Origin: a virus
Length of the DNA: 64,000 nucleotides
Direction: 5' to 3' (one strand)
Virus record (IMG/VR): IMGVR_UViG_3300021963_000084
Coordinates: 18,460-82,459 of that record
Positions within the stretch are counted from its first letter, which is position 1. Each line of letters starts with the position of its first letter. Positions 1 to 10,170 of the stretch are shown here, piece after piece. Under the pieces are notes generated by a model. It did no database searches, was not told where the DNA came from, and saw only the letters and a list, made by a program, of their open reading frames with translations. The position numbers and the translations under genes were made by a program.

Positions 1-350
1 ATCCATTAACAGGTGATTTTGTTATTCTAAAAGATGAAAATGCTATTAAAAGATCTATATTAAATCTTTTCTCATACAGAAAAGGTGAAAAATTTTTTAA
101 TGCTAAATTTGGAAGTGGCATACCAGATTTGCTTTTTGAACCTTTTGACTATGCTACTGCTGGTATGATAAAAACTGAAATTGAAAATTTAATCAAAAAT
201 TATGAAACAAGGGTAAATTTATTGAATATTTTTATTACCCTGAATCAAGATGAAAATTCTTATGAAATACAAATTGAATATACCTTGCAAGATTTTAGTG
301 CAGCACTGAATACAGTCAACCTGAGTTTAAGTTCAAGAACCAGAACATAG
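1..350 (+). CDS. 25: Baseplate wedge subunit gp25 (5' end missing)
   Basis: This is the C-terminal ~115 residues of gp25, the small lysozyme-like wedge protein that joins gp6 and gp53 in the T4 baseplate and helps start sheath assembly. The reading frame is open from base 3 to the TAG at 348-350, so the true start lies outside the window. Conserved gp25 features are visible: 'PLTGDFVILKDENAIKRS' at the edge, 'RKGEKFFN', 'LLFEPFD' and 'NYETRVNL'. T4 gp25 has 132 residues, so only ~15 residues are missing. An in-frame ATG at 129 is internal to this conserved region and is not the real start. gp6 begins 3 bp downstream, as in other T4-like phages. Identification is firm. Confidence 0.95.
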   Translation, partial: PLTGDFVILKDENAIKRSILNLFSYRKGEKFFNAKFGSGIPDLLFEPFDYATAGMIKTEIENLIKNYETRVNLLNIFITLNQDENSYEIQIEYTLQDFSAALNTVNLSLSSRTRT

Positions 351-353
351 TAA

Positions 354-2198
354 ATGGCATTCACACAAGTTAGTTCCTTAGATTTTAATGACATCAAAAC
401 CGCTCTCAGAGAATATCTGAGGACGAATACGGATTTTACTGACTATGACTTTGAATCGTCTACTTTATCTGCTATTCTTGATCTTTTAGCATATAATACT
501 TACTATACTGCCTTCAATACAACGATGGCAGTTAATGAAACTTTTTTAAGTTCTGCTTCGCTAAGAGATAATGTAGTTAAAATCGCAAAACAGCTTGGAT
601 ATACTCCAAAATCAAGAACTTCATCAAAAGCAACTTTATCAATCACTGTCAATTTCTCTTCATTAGCTGCGGTAGATCCTAATTTAGTTCCTAAGTTTGT
701 AACCTTAAAAAAAGGAAATTGCTTTATTTCATCAAATCCAAATAATCGTTCAGAAACATTTCAATTTGCTATTTTAGATGATGTTATTACAGCTGTTACT
801 AATAACAGAGCAGTTATTAGTAATGTACAAGGATTGACTCATATTGATGTAATAGAAGGTTTATATTTAACTTATAAATTTACGGTAGATAATACTATTC
901 CAAATCAAAGATTTATTATTCCAACAGAAAATATTGATACCTCTACAATTAGAGTATTTGTACGTTCAGGAGCAACAAGTTCTACCTTAGTAAAGTATGT
1001 TCAAGCAGAAAATATTTTAAACATCAAATCAACAGACAAAGTTTTCTTTGTCCAAGAAACAGATGATCAAAGATATGAATTAGTATTTGGTGATGGGGTA
1101 ATTGGAAGAAAACTTCAAAACAACGAGATTATTGAAGTTTCTTACTTGGTATCATCAGGAGAAAAATCAAATAATATTCGTAATTTTGTATTTACTGGTG
1201 AAATATATGATGATAACTCTAATAGAATCTTAAATAATATTACTACTGCACTAATTTCTAAATCTTCAGGCGGTAGCGACGTTGAGACAGTTGAACAAAT
1301 TAAATTAAACGCACCAAAATTCTATTCTTCTCAGAATAGAGCGGTAACTTTGGATGACTATAAAATTATCCTTCAAAGAATTTTTCCAGCAATTGCGGAT
1401 ATTATTGTGTATGGTGGAGAAGATGAAAGTCCTCCTGAATATGGCAGAGTTAAAATCGCAATTAAACCTACATATGCCGACAAACTAAGTAGTTCGACAA
1501 AAAGGAATATTTTACTTGAATTAAGAAAATATGCAGTTGCTTCAGTAATTCCAGTAATTGTAGATCCATCTATTATTGAAGTTTTATTATTCAGTCAAGT
1601 TTTTTACGATACTACTGCCACTAATTTAAGTCAGGAACAAATTAAAAGTGTAGTAATTCAAAATTTAAAAAGTTACGAAGATACTAATAACATTAGTAAA
1701 TTTAATGGAGTTATTAGAAAAAGTAAATTAGGAACAGTAATTGATTCATCAGAAGATTCAATTACATCAAATGTTACTAATTTACGATTGAGAAAGAAAA
1801 TGATTCCTGCAATTGGAGCAAGAGCTCAATATTTACTTTGTTATGTAAATCCTTTAGACCCATTATGTGGAGATTCTACTTTATCATCTTCGCCGTTCAG
1901 GATTAGTGATTATCCAAGTGTTGATGCATATTTTGATAATATTAGTGATGGAACAATTAGAATATATACTATTGATCCAATCACATCCAATAAAGTAATT
2001 TTAAAAGATTCAATTGGTAGAGTTGATTTTGAAAAGGGTGAAGTTTCTATCGATTTGATTACCATTACATCTGGTTCTAATGAAAATAATGAAATTTTTA
2101 TGACTGTTATACCAAGAAATCCAGATATTCGTGCTGTTAGGGAAGTTTACTTAGATCTTTCCTTAGACAATAGTGTATTTACTATAGTTCCAGAATAG
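354..2198 (+). CDS. 6: Baseplate wedge subunit gp6
   Basis: This 614-residue protein is the gp6 wedge protein (T4: 660 residues), which dimerises to form the inner ring that holds the six wedges together. The N-terminus 'FNDIKTALREYLRTNTDFTD' and following 'LDLLAYNTYYTAFNTTMAVN' are typical of gp6. A baseplate-J-like core lies around residues 240-375, with 'YELVFGDGVIGRKL', 'SGGSDVETVEQIK' and 'RAVTLDDYKIILQRIFP'. The gene starts 3 bp after gp25 and is followed 11 bp later by the next wedge-region gene, so the three are almost certainly co-transcribed and translationally coupled. Codons are strongly A/T-ending. Nothing is missing or truncated. Confidence 0.95.
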   Translation: MAFTQVSSLDFNDIKTALREYLRTNTDFTDYDFESSTLSAILDLLAYNTYYTAFNTTMAVNETFLSSASLRDNVVKIAKQLGYTPKSRTSSKATLSITVNFSSLAAVDPNLVPKFVTLKKGNCFISSNPNNRSETFQFAILDDVITAVTNNRAVISNVQGLTHIDVIEGLYLTYKFTVDNTIPNQRFIIPTENIDTSTIRVFVRSGATSSTLVKYVQAENILNIKSTDKVFFVQETDDQRYELVFGDGVIGRKLQNNEIIEVSYLVSSGEKSNNIRNFVFTGEIYDDNSNRILNNITTALISKSSGGSDVETVEQIKLNAPKFYSSQNRAVTLDDYKIILQRIFPAIADIIVYGGEDESPPEYGRVKIAIKPTYADKLSSSTKRNILLELRKYAVASVIPVIVDPSIIEVLLFSQVFYDTTATNLSQEQIKSVVIQNLKSYEDTNNISKFNGVIRKSKLGTVIDSSEDSITSNVTNLRLRKKMIPAIGARAQYLLCYVNPLDPLCGDSTLSSSPFRISDYPSVDAYFDNISDGTIRIYTIDPITSNKVILKDSIGRVDFEKGEVSIDLITITSGSNENNEIFMTVIPRNPDIRAVREVYLDLSLDNSVFTIVPE

Positions 2199-2209
2199 AG
2201 TCATTAAAG

Positions 2210-5200
2210 ATGAGTTCAGATAAGTTAAATATTTCAACTTTTATTGAAGAACAACTTCCTTCTTTCATTAAGGAAGAATTTCCTAGATTTTCAAATTTTT
2301 TCACTAGTTATTACAAATCTCTAGAAATTTCTGGAGGTGTACTTGACATTGCCAATAATATTTTAGATTATGTTAATTTTGACTCATTAACAAAAGAAAA
2401 TTTAATAAGTGAAACTAATTTAACTTCTGCGGTAACATCTTCTGGGACAACTATTTCTGTAAATTCAGTAAAAGGATTTCCCGAAAAAGAAGGTATTATT
2501 TTAGTTGATAGAGAAATAATTTTTTACAAAGAAGTAAATAAAACTACTAATCAATTTTTAAATTGTGCTAGAGGATATTCGGCAACTACAGCATTAAGTG
2601 ACTTAGGAACAACAGTCACTAATTCGGTTGCCGCTTCGCATACAAATGGGAGTATCGTAAAAAATCTTTCTAATTTAATTCTATTTGCATTTATTAAAAA
2701 TTATCAGAATCAGTATCTTGATGGATTTCCATATACTCAACTAGATTCTGATATCGATCAAGTAACTTTACTTGAGAATATTAAAGATTTTTATAGTTAT
2801 AAGGGAACTACAACTTCAATTCAATTTTTATTTCAATCAATTTTTGCTGAAGAAGTTGAGGTATTTTTCCCTCGTGAAACTTTACTCAAAGCATCTACAT
2901 CAAATTGGTCTGTAGATGATATTATTAAAGTAGAAGCAATTTTAGGAAATCCTGGTGATTTAGTAGGGTATCAAATTTTTCAAACTGATATTGCTGGTAC
3001 GGCATCAGTTTCTACTGTATTAGAACCAATATTAGTTAATAGTATTTCTAATGCTGGAACTATTTTTGAACTAAATCTTAATATCTTAGAAAGACAAAAT
3101 TTTATAGTTCCATCAACCACAATTTTAAGAAAACAATTATCACCATCTGATGATACTATCTTAGTAGATTCTACTATTGGATTTCCAGAGCAACAAGGAA
3201 TATTACAAATTAATGATGAATATATTACTTATAGATACAAATCTTTTAATCAATTCTTTGATTGTGTAAGAGGTGCTTTTGATAGTGTTCCTGCAAATCA
3301 TGCTTTAAATTCAAATATTAATACAACTGAATATCTTTATGGATATAAGGATGGAATAGTTAATGATTCTAATCTTATAAAAATGAGATTAATTGGTGTT
3401 TTATCTTCTGCAACTATTGAAGATGGATCATCTTTCTATGAATCGAATGAAGATATTGATCTTACTCCTAATGGAGTTGTTGATTTAAGAAAGCAATTTA
3501 CGGAATGGATTTTTAATGAAAATGGAAGAACAGCATCTAGTGCAAATATTGCAATTAATAATGCAGTTAAAAATATTTCATCAGACGTAGCAGCGGTATA
3601 TAAAACTGATGACTATGCTTATGTATCTTCAACTGGATTACCAACTCACGGTATTGGACCATTTAGAGGAGTATCTGGAAATCCAGGAAATCAACTTTTA
3701 CTTAGAAATATTCCATTACAAACTGAAAGACTTACTCAAGCACAACCTGTAGGGCAAAAAGCAACAGGTATATTCGTTAATGGTGTTGAATCATATAGTT
3801 GTATTGATTTAACATCAGAAATTTTTGGTTCTATTGAATCTGTATCAATTATTGATGGTGGTCGTGGATTTTTAACCGATGTAAATCCTGTTTTTAGATT
3901 AAGTGGTGGCGGGGGATCTGGTGCTACATTTAGCGGCGTTACTGCGAATGGTCAAGTTACTTCTGTTGTCGTAGTAAGTGGCGGAACTGGTTATACTTCA
4001 GATCCAACTATTGAAATTGCATATGGTTTTGATGCAACAGCAACTATTTTGAATGAGTCGGATATTGTTGGTGGTTCAATTAGAACTATTACAATCACCA
4101 ATCCAGGAAGTAATTATGTAGTTCCTCCTGATGTTATAATTAGAGACATTACAGGAAGAGGTAGAGGTGCTTTTGCTACAGCTACTATTTCTGGAGGAAC
4201 TGTTACTGGAATCACCATCCTCAATGGTGGTGTAGACTATAATGACAGGAATAATGTTGTAGTTTCTTTAATTTCAAAAGGAACTGGAGTTGTAGCAACT
4301 GCAAACGTCAAACGTTGGAGATATAATAGAGTATTTAAACTTTTAAATGATAGAATTTCATCAACTAGTCCTTGGCAATCAGTAACTTCATCAAAAGTAG
4401 ATTTTTCTAATGGATATTTGTACGAAGGTCTTGATATTCAACGTGGACTTGAATATGCATACGCATTAAATCCTAAACTTCTTAGATATGAATTGAATGA
4501 TAATGTTGAAGGTGTTTCCCTGGGATACCAGGAAGTAACAAGTGGATTTGCACATTCTCCAATTATTGGATGGGCATATGATGGTTCTCCAATTTATGGT
4601 CCGTATGGATACACAAATCCATTAAACTCTTCTTCTGGTATTTCCAGAATGACAAGTAGTTATTCACTAATTTCTTCAATACCAATAGGAAGACCAAATG
4701 TAACTAACTATCCTTTAGGTTCATTTACTAGTGATTATGAATTCTTAAATGGATCTGGAAGTCTTGATCAGCATAATGGCAGATTCTGTGTCACTCCAGA
4801 ATATCCAGAAGGTGTATATGCTTATTTTATCACAGTAGACCAGTTTGGTAATGGAGTATATCCTTATATTATAGGTCCAACTTACAAATATGTTCCTTCA
4901 ATCTCTAATTTTGATGTATCAATTACTCAATTAGAAAGAAACTTACCACTGCAGGCAAAAAGAATCAGAACTCCTCTGATGCCTACTACTGGTGCTGAAG
5001 CAAGACTTTTTGTGAATGCTGTTGACAGGGGTTCAATTGAATCATATGAAGTTTACGATACAGATCCAAACTTTAAGGTAAATGATTATTTGTATGTTGA
5101 TAGCACTGATACTGAAGGTTCTGGTATAATTGCAAAAGTAAATAAAATTGCTGGTGTAACAGTAAGTTCCGTTACATATAGTGTTGCATCAGGATTTACT

Positions 5201-8200
5201 GCATCTGGCATCACTGTAATTAGTGGTTTGACGCAATTCTCATATCCAACTGTTATTACTTGTCCTGGCGTTACAATTCCATATGAAGCATATGTAACCA
5301 CCACAGAACCTCATAGATTATCGATTAATGAGCAAATTGTTGTCAATATGACAGCAAGAAATATTCCTTTGACTATGACTTATAAAGTCAGAGTTTCTGA
5401 TTATCAAACAATTACCTATAATGATCCTTTAGTTGGATCTACATTAGCAACTGATGTTACATTTACTACTACTGTAATTAGTGTAAATAATATCACCTCA
5501 TTCCGTTTGAATGATTATATTAGAATTAATAATGAAATAATGAGAATTACTGCAATTACTGGAACTTTATCTGGTAATCTTACAGTAACAAGAGCGCAGT
5601 TAGGTACTACTCTTGCTTTACATAATGCAACTCAAACAATCACTCGTCACGTTCCAGTTGATGAATTTCCATATCAACTTACAGTTGGGCAAACAATAAC
5701 GGATGGTTCGGCAACTGGAACAATTTATGCATTAAATAAACAGAATAGGACTATAGAAATAAAAGTATCAAGCGGTACTTTTACAAATCTTAGTGTAATA
5801 TCTGATACCAATTCACCAGTAAGAAGAATTGCAATAAACACTGTAACACAAAAAAACAGTTATTGGGAAGTTGATGTCACCAACACTGGAAATCATTATG
5901 TGAGAAATCTTGATTTTGAAATGATTAAAGGAACAAGATATGTTTTTGATGTAAGTCATCCAAGTAACTCTGGATATTCTTTAGTTTTCAGTGAAGATTT
6001 TGGAAATATTAATCAAATTAATTTTGCTACAATATCAGGAGTTCCTGGAACTACAGGAGCATCTATTATTTTCGATGAAAATATTTTTTCTGATTTAGAT
6101 GTACCACGACTTTATTATTATGAATTGAGAAATAGAGTAGTCAATGGTAGAAACAAATTTAATATAAAAAATAATTATGTTTCTGGTACTAAAAATATAA
6201 CTTTGATTGATAATTATACATTTAAATATTCTATTGATGGTCAACCAGAAGAAAGAACATTTAATAATATTAATTATGAAACCACTTCAGAATCTGCAAT
6301 AGGTAAAATTATTTCTATTGAGAATATTGATGGTGGGTTTGGATATAAAAAATTACCTTCAGTGATAGGTATAACACATAAAGAAGTGGATGCTGCAAGA
6401 TTATCGTTTACTTTATCATCTGGAGGTGGATTTAATACTGTATCTGTTTTAAACGGAGGAGAAAGATATTCTAATGATGTTGAACTTCGCATCATCACTT
6501 CAACTGGTTCTGGAGCAACATTATCACCAGTATTAGTAAATGGTAGAATCCAAAATGTGACTATAGTAAAATCTGGAAAAGGATATCGTGCTTCTGATAG
6601 AATTGTAGCAATTGATAAATCTGTTATTATCTTTCCAGAGAGTAATAGCATTGGAAAAATTAAAACTCTTAGATTTAATAATTATGGAAATAGATTTAGT
6701 CTTGATAGAACTCTTTCAAAAGAACTTAAATTTGCAGCAAAAATAACTGTAACAAATTTAACCATACCATACAGAATCGGTGAAATTTTAAATCATCCAA
6801 ATAATGTTTCATTTGAAGTAAAGGAAATTAATAAAGTTGGAAATAAATCCTACTTACTTAAATTAAACTTACTAAGTGGTGATTTAAGTTCTGTAAAAAT
6901 TAATACGTTATTGACAGGAACCGTTAATTTATCCACATCTATCATAAAGAATATTAAGTATCCTGTAGTGTATGGAAACGTTTCTGGATATATTTCAAGA
7001 TTTGGATATTTTGATGACGATCTTGGAAAAATTAGTGCTTCATCTCAAAAAATTACAGATAGTTATTATTATCAAGATTATTCTTATGTTGTAAGAACTA
7101 CAAAATCTCTTAGAAGTTATAGAAAACAATTAAATAAAAGTACTCATCCATTAGGATTCAAACTTTTTGGCGAAGTATCTCTAAGAGATGAAATTGCGTT
7201 TACTGCATCAGGTCATACTGGTAGTGTATTTTTACCAAGTAATCCTACTCAAAATCAAGTAATTATTACAGTAAGTGGAATTAATGTAGAGTCTTTTATT
7301 TCTCAAACCAGAAGAAGTGTCAATATTATAAATCAGTCTATTTTACCTAAAATTCCTGGAACTGGTTCTGCTTTAGTTAATGTATCAAATAATGATGTTG
7401 ATGTGAGAAGAATTAGTGATTTATCATCTCAATTCAATGGTTCAGAAAAAACTTTTAATTTAAGTACAATTGATGGAGCTCCTACATCTGGAATGGAAGA
7501 ATATTCCAGCTTAGTTGTTTTAAATCAAATTATTCAAGAACCAGTAGAAACTAAAAATATTAGTTCTATTTCATACTATGGTGGAAATGCAACCATTACA
7601 ACAACGGAACCACACGGTTATTCTTATACTTTATCTGGACAAACTTATCCAACAAGTAGATATGTAAGTATTACTGGAGTGACTGTAACTGGTGTTCCAT
7701 ATATTTTCAACGATAGGTTTGAAATTTATGATGTACCATCATCAAATACATTCACAGTTCTTTTTGAAAATGAAGTTGGAATTACTACTAATAATGATCC
7801 AAGGACTTGTGCAGATGTCAGATCTACAGTAGATAATTTAGTTGGAATCATAACTAATGCGTTATCTATAGCGAACATCGGGTCAGGAGTAACATTACCA
7901 TCACAAAACAATGGCATTTGGGCAGTTACTTCAGGAAATTCTGATATTATTGCCGCAAATAGACATAGAGATGGTGCTAATTTAATTACCGCAAATCGTA
8001 CAGAAATTCTGAATAGTGCGTATAATGTCATATCAGGTTTTACTGGAAATCCAGACCCAGTAAAATGTATTCGTGATATTGGGTATATTGTTGATGCGGT
8101 AGTGCTCGATTTGTATACTGGCGGCAATAGCAATATATTGAATGCAACAAGAGCTTACTTTACTCCATCTGGAACTACACTTATTTCTAATGGTGTCGAG

Positions 8201-10129
8201 GGAGAAGTTCCTCAAACAATAACTGCTTTTAATGCAGCAAGAGATTTGATGAAGCTTGCTTTGACAAATCAACTTTCAGTTAAAGACTTGACAATCATAC
8301 CTGACTTTATTCCAGCGTCAGGAGTAGTTTCAAATTCAGATCTTCTTAATGCAAAGTTAAGAAAAGGTTCTTTTGATTTTAATAATGGACAAATTATGTT
8401 TGAAGAACCACCTGGAGAAGGTTCTACTTTCTACTCTGCATCTTATAAATTCGTAAGTCCTGCAGATCAAACAAGATATGTTTATAAAGTAAAAACCATT
8501 TTATTTGATGGTATCACAAATTCATTTGAACTTTATAAAGAAAATGGTACTGCACTGACTACTGAAGCAGATGAAAATCTTTTAGTATTCATCGACGGAG
8601 TTCTTCAGTTCTATGGAGAAACTTATACTATCGATAGAACAGTATCTCCAAATAGAATTAATTTTACATTTACTCCAGATAAAGAAAGAAGATTCTTTGC
8701 TTATTCTTTTGGTAAGTATAAGTATCTTGATAGCATCAATAATTTGATTGATGGTTCGCAAACGGTCTTTAATTTACAATTTAACAGTGATAATTATAAA
8801 ATTGGTGTTCCTGATAGATTATTAGTTCTTTTAGATGGAGTTCCTCAACTTTATGGTGATTCTTATACTATTAATGAAAGTGTTATATTCTTTAACGAAC
8901 CTCCTCAGGCAAATAAAAATTGTAAGATGCTTTTCTTCTATGGAAAGTCATTTGATAAAACTTTATCAATTTATGATGGGAAAGTTTTTGACCCAATTTA
9001 CACAATTGGTGATGTAACTCCTGATGGTTGTCAAGTTTGGACTAAGAATCAAACTTCATATTCTTATATTGAACCAGGAGACAGAATTGCTATCGAAGGT
9101 GAAACACCAAAAGAATTAATTGAAATTAGATCTCAATTTGTCAAGTATTCTGATATGCTTCAGTATATTTGTCTTATTTTTGATGATAATTCTTATGTAA
9201 GAGGTAAAAATGCTGTTGCTTCGGCAGTTGTTTCTGGAACTACAAGCGGTGTTACATCAGTAACTCTTTTAAATGGTGGCTTTGACTACGATACTGCTCC
9301 AGTTATTGTCTTCAAAAATTCTTGTGATAACCCAGGAAAAGGAGCAAAAGCTGAACCTGTAATGAGAAATGGTTCAGTAGTAGGTATTAACGTTCTCAGT
9401 TCTGGATCTGGATATACTTCTGCACCTGAAGTAATCTTTGCTAAGAAGTATGAAATTATCAGACAAAAATATCCAGTTTACACTAGAGATAATATTGAAG
9501 TATCTTATACTCCTCCTGCATATCAAACAGGAAACTTCCTATCTGCAAATAGCACTATTTCTAGTACCACTAGTGGGAATGTAGCAGAAAAAGATATTAC
9601 AGTTCCTACAATTAGTGTATTAATGAATACTATTAGTACACCAGTGGTAGTAATGCAAAATCCTGAAACTGATAATATTGGAAATTCACTTGGAATTTTT
9701 GAACATAATGCTTTTGGTTATGAACCACTTAATCTTGATGGTAATAATCCTCCTTTCTTGGGAAGCAATACGAATTTAGAAACATTCATTAGATTGTATC
9801 CTAATTTGACTATTGGTGATTTTGTTAATAGAAGTAATCAAACTACTGGTGTAAATGAATTTAATGAATTTAATCTTGGTTTGGAGACATATATTACTGT
9901 AGGAGCATCGTTAGCAAGTGGAATTACTAATACTGATACTACAATTGTTGTTTCTGGAAATACAAATTATTTCCCAACAGTATCTGGTTATGTACTATTT
10001 GGTAATGAAATTGCTCAATACACAACTATTTCTGGTCAAACATTGTTGAATGTCTCTCGTGGTCTTAATACTACAACAGCATCTGGTCACAGTGCTGGTG
10101 AATATTTCAACATTGCTTGGCGAGGGTAA
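2210..10129 (+). CDS. Giant 2639-residue baseplate protein in the gp7 slot, with YHYH-like domain
   Basis: The gene lies between gp6 and gp8, where T4 has gp7 (1032 residues), but it is 2.5 times longer. The N-terminus 'FPRFSNFFTSYYKSLE' and 'IKDFYSYKGTTTSIQFLFQS' (residues ~20-220) is a segment I recognise from baseplate proteins of marine myoviruses and is the likely wedge-docking part. Further on are several shared modules. Four 'E-x-I-x-Y ... C/R-x-RG ... H' units are at residues ~100, ~345, ~1110 and the C-terminus. Multiple GxGY beta-units occur ('VVSGGTGYTSDPTIEI', 'LSSGSGYTSAPEVIF'). A YHYH-like domain spans ~783-895 ('GWAYDGSPIYGPYGY' to 'YIIGPTYKY'). A helical 'CIRDIGYIVDAVVLDL' domain spans ~1860-2020. 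The C-terminal third has paired 'LLDGVPQLYGDSYTI' units. Homology to T4 gp7 itself is only inferred from position; the function of most domains is unknown. Confidence 0.75.
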   Translation: MSSDKLNISTFIEEQLPSFIKEEFPRFSNFFTSYYKSLEISGGVLDIANNILDYVNFDSLTKENLISETNLTSAVTSSGTTISVNSVKGFPEKEGIILVDREIIFYKEVNKTTNQFLNCARGYSATTALSDLGTTVTNSVAASHTNGSIVKNLSNLILFAFIKNYQNQYLDGFPYTQLDSDIDQVTLLENIKDFYSYKGTTTSIQFLFQSIFAEEVEVFFPRETLLKASTSNWSVDDIIKVEAILGNPGDLVGYQIFQTDIAGTASVSTVLEPILVNSISNAGTIFELNLNILERQNFIVPSTTILRKQLSPSDDTILVDSTIGFPEQQGILQINDEYITYRYKSFNQFFDCVRGAFDSVPANHALNSNINTTEYLYGYKDGIVNDSNLIKMRLIGVLSSATIEDGSSFYESNEDIDLTPNGVVDLRKQFTEWIFNENGRTASSANIAINNAVKNISSDVAAVYKTDDYAYVSSTGLPTHGIGPFRGVSGNPGNQLLLRNIPLQTERLTQAQPVGQKATGIFVNGVESYSCIDLTSEIFGSIESVSIIDGGRGFLTDVNPVFRLSGGGGSGATFSGVTANGQVTSVVVVSGGTGYTSDPTIEIAYGFDATATILNESDIVGGSIRTITITNPGSNYVVPPDVIIRDITGRGRGAFATATISGGTVTGITILNGGVDYNDRNNVVVSLISKGTGVVATANVKRWRYNRVFKLLNDRISSTSPWQSVTSSKVDFSNGYLYEGLDIQRGLEYAYALNPKLLRYELNDNVEGVSLGYQEVTSGFAHSPIIGWAYDGSPIYGPYGYTNPLNSSSGISRMTSSYSLISSIPIGRPNVTNYPLGSFTSDYEFLNGSGSLDQHNGRFCVTPEYPEGVYAYFITVDQFGNGVYPYIIGPTYKYVPSISNFDVSITQLERNLPLQAKRIRTPLMPTTGAEARLFVNAVDRGSIESYEVYDTDPNFKVNDYLYVDSTDTEGSGIIAKVNKIAGVTVSSVTYSVASGFTASGITVISGLTQFSYPTVITCPGVTIPYEAYVTTTEPHRLSINEQIVVNMTARNIPLTMTYKVRVSDYQTITYNDPLVGSTLATDVTFTTTVISVNNITSFRLNDYIRINNEIMRITAITGTLSGNLTVTRAQLGTTLALHNATQTITRHVPVDEFPYQLTVGQTITDGSATGTIYALNKQNRTIEIKVSSGTFTNLSVISDTNSPVRRIAINTVTQKNSYWEVDVTNTGNHYVRNLDFEMIKGTRYVFDVSHPSNSGYSLVFSEDFGNINQINFATISGVPGTTGASIIFDENIFSDLDVPRLYYYELRNRVVNGRNKFNIKNNYVSGTKNITLIDNYTFKYSIDGQPEERTFNNINYETTSESAIGKIISIENIDGGFGYKKLPSVIGITHKEVDAARLSFTLSSGGGFNTVSVLNGGERYSNDVELRIITSTGSGATLSPVLVNGRIQNVTIVKSGKGYRASDRIVAIDKSVIIFPESNSIGKIKTLRFNNYGNRFSLDRTLSKELKFAAKITVTNLTIPYRIGEILNHPNNVSFEVKEINKVGNKSYLLKLNLLSGDLSSVKINTLLTGTVNLSTSIIKNIKYPVVYGNVSGYISRFGYFDDDLGKISASSQKITDSYYYQDYSYVVRTTKSLRSYRKQLNKSTHPLGFKLFGEVSLRDEIAFTASGHTGSVFLPSNPTQNQVIITVSGINVESFISQTRRSVNIINQSILPKIPGTGSALVNVSNNDVDVRRISDLSSQFNGSEKTFNLSTIDGAPTSGMEEYSSLVVLNQIIQEPVETKNISSISYYGGNATITTTEPHGYSYTLSGQTYPTSRYVSITGVTVTGVPYIFNDRFEIYDVPSSNTFTVLFENEVGITTNNDPRTCADVRSTVDNLVGIITNALSIANIGSGVTLPSQNNGIWAVTSGNSDIIAANRHRDGANLITANRTEILNSAYNVISGFTGNPDPVKCIRDIGYIVDAVVLDLYTGGNSNILNATRAYFTPSGTTLISNGVEGEVPQTITAFNAARDLMKLALTNQLSVKDLTIIPDFIPASGVVSNSDLLNAKLRKGSFDFNNGQIMFEEPPGEGSTFYSASYKFVSPADQTRYVYKVKTILFDGITNSFELYKENGTALTTEADENLLVFIDGVLQFYGETYTIDRTVSPNRINFTFTPDKERRFFAYSFGKYKYLDSINNLIDGSQTVFNLQFNSDNYKIGVPDRLLVLLDGVPQLYGDSYTINESVIFFNEPPQANKNCKMLFFYGKSFDKTLSIYDGKVFDPIYTIGDVTPDGCQVWTKNQTSYSYIEPGDRIAIEGETPKELIEIRSQFVKYSDMLQYICLIFDDNSYVRGKNAVASAVVSGTTSGVTSVTLLNGGFDYDTAPVIVFKNSCDNPGKGAKAEPVMRNGSVVGINVLSSGSGYTSAPEVIFAKKYEIIRQKYPVYTRDNIEVSYTPPAYQTGNFLSANSTISSTTSGNVAEKDITVPTISVLMNTISTPVVVMQNPETDNIGNSLGIFEHNAFGYEPLNLDGNNPPFLGSNTNLETFIRLYPNLTIGDFVNRSNQTTGVNEFNEFNLGLETYITVGASLASGITNTDTTIVVSGNTNYFPTVSGYVLFGNEIAQYTTISGQTLLNVSRGLNTTTASGHSAGEYFNIAWRG

Positions 10130-10133
10130 TAAA

Positions 10134-10141
10134 TATAAATA
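10134..10141 (+). promoter_or_regulatory. T4-type late promoter before gp8
   Basis: An exact TATAAATA octamer, the -10-like element read by gp55-bearing RNA polymerase, sits 5 bp after the stop of the preceding giant gene and 30 bp before the gp8 start. No sigma70 -35 box accompanies it, as expected for late promoters. Confidence 0.75.
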
Positions 10142-10170
10142 ACTCAAAGGAAAATTAAGTCTTTAATAAC

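Noticed and set aside
6274-8272. Open frames on the minus strand (for example 6274-6651, 7726-8133 and 8033-8272)
   Set aside because: They lie antisense to a continuous conserved protein, have no ribosome-binding sites and read as nonsense complements.
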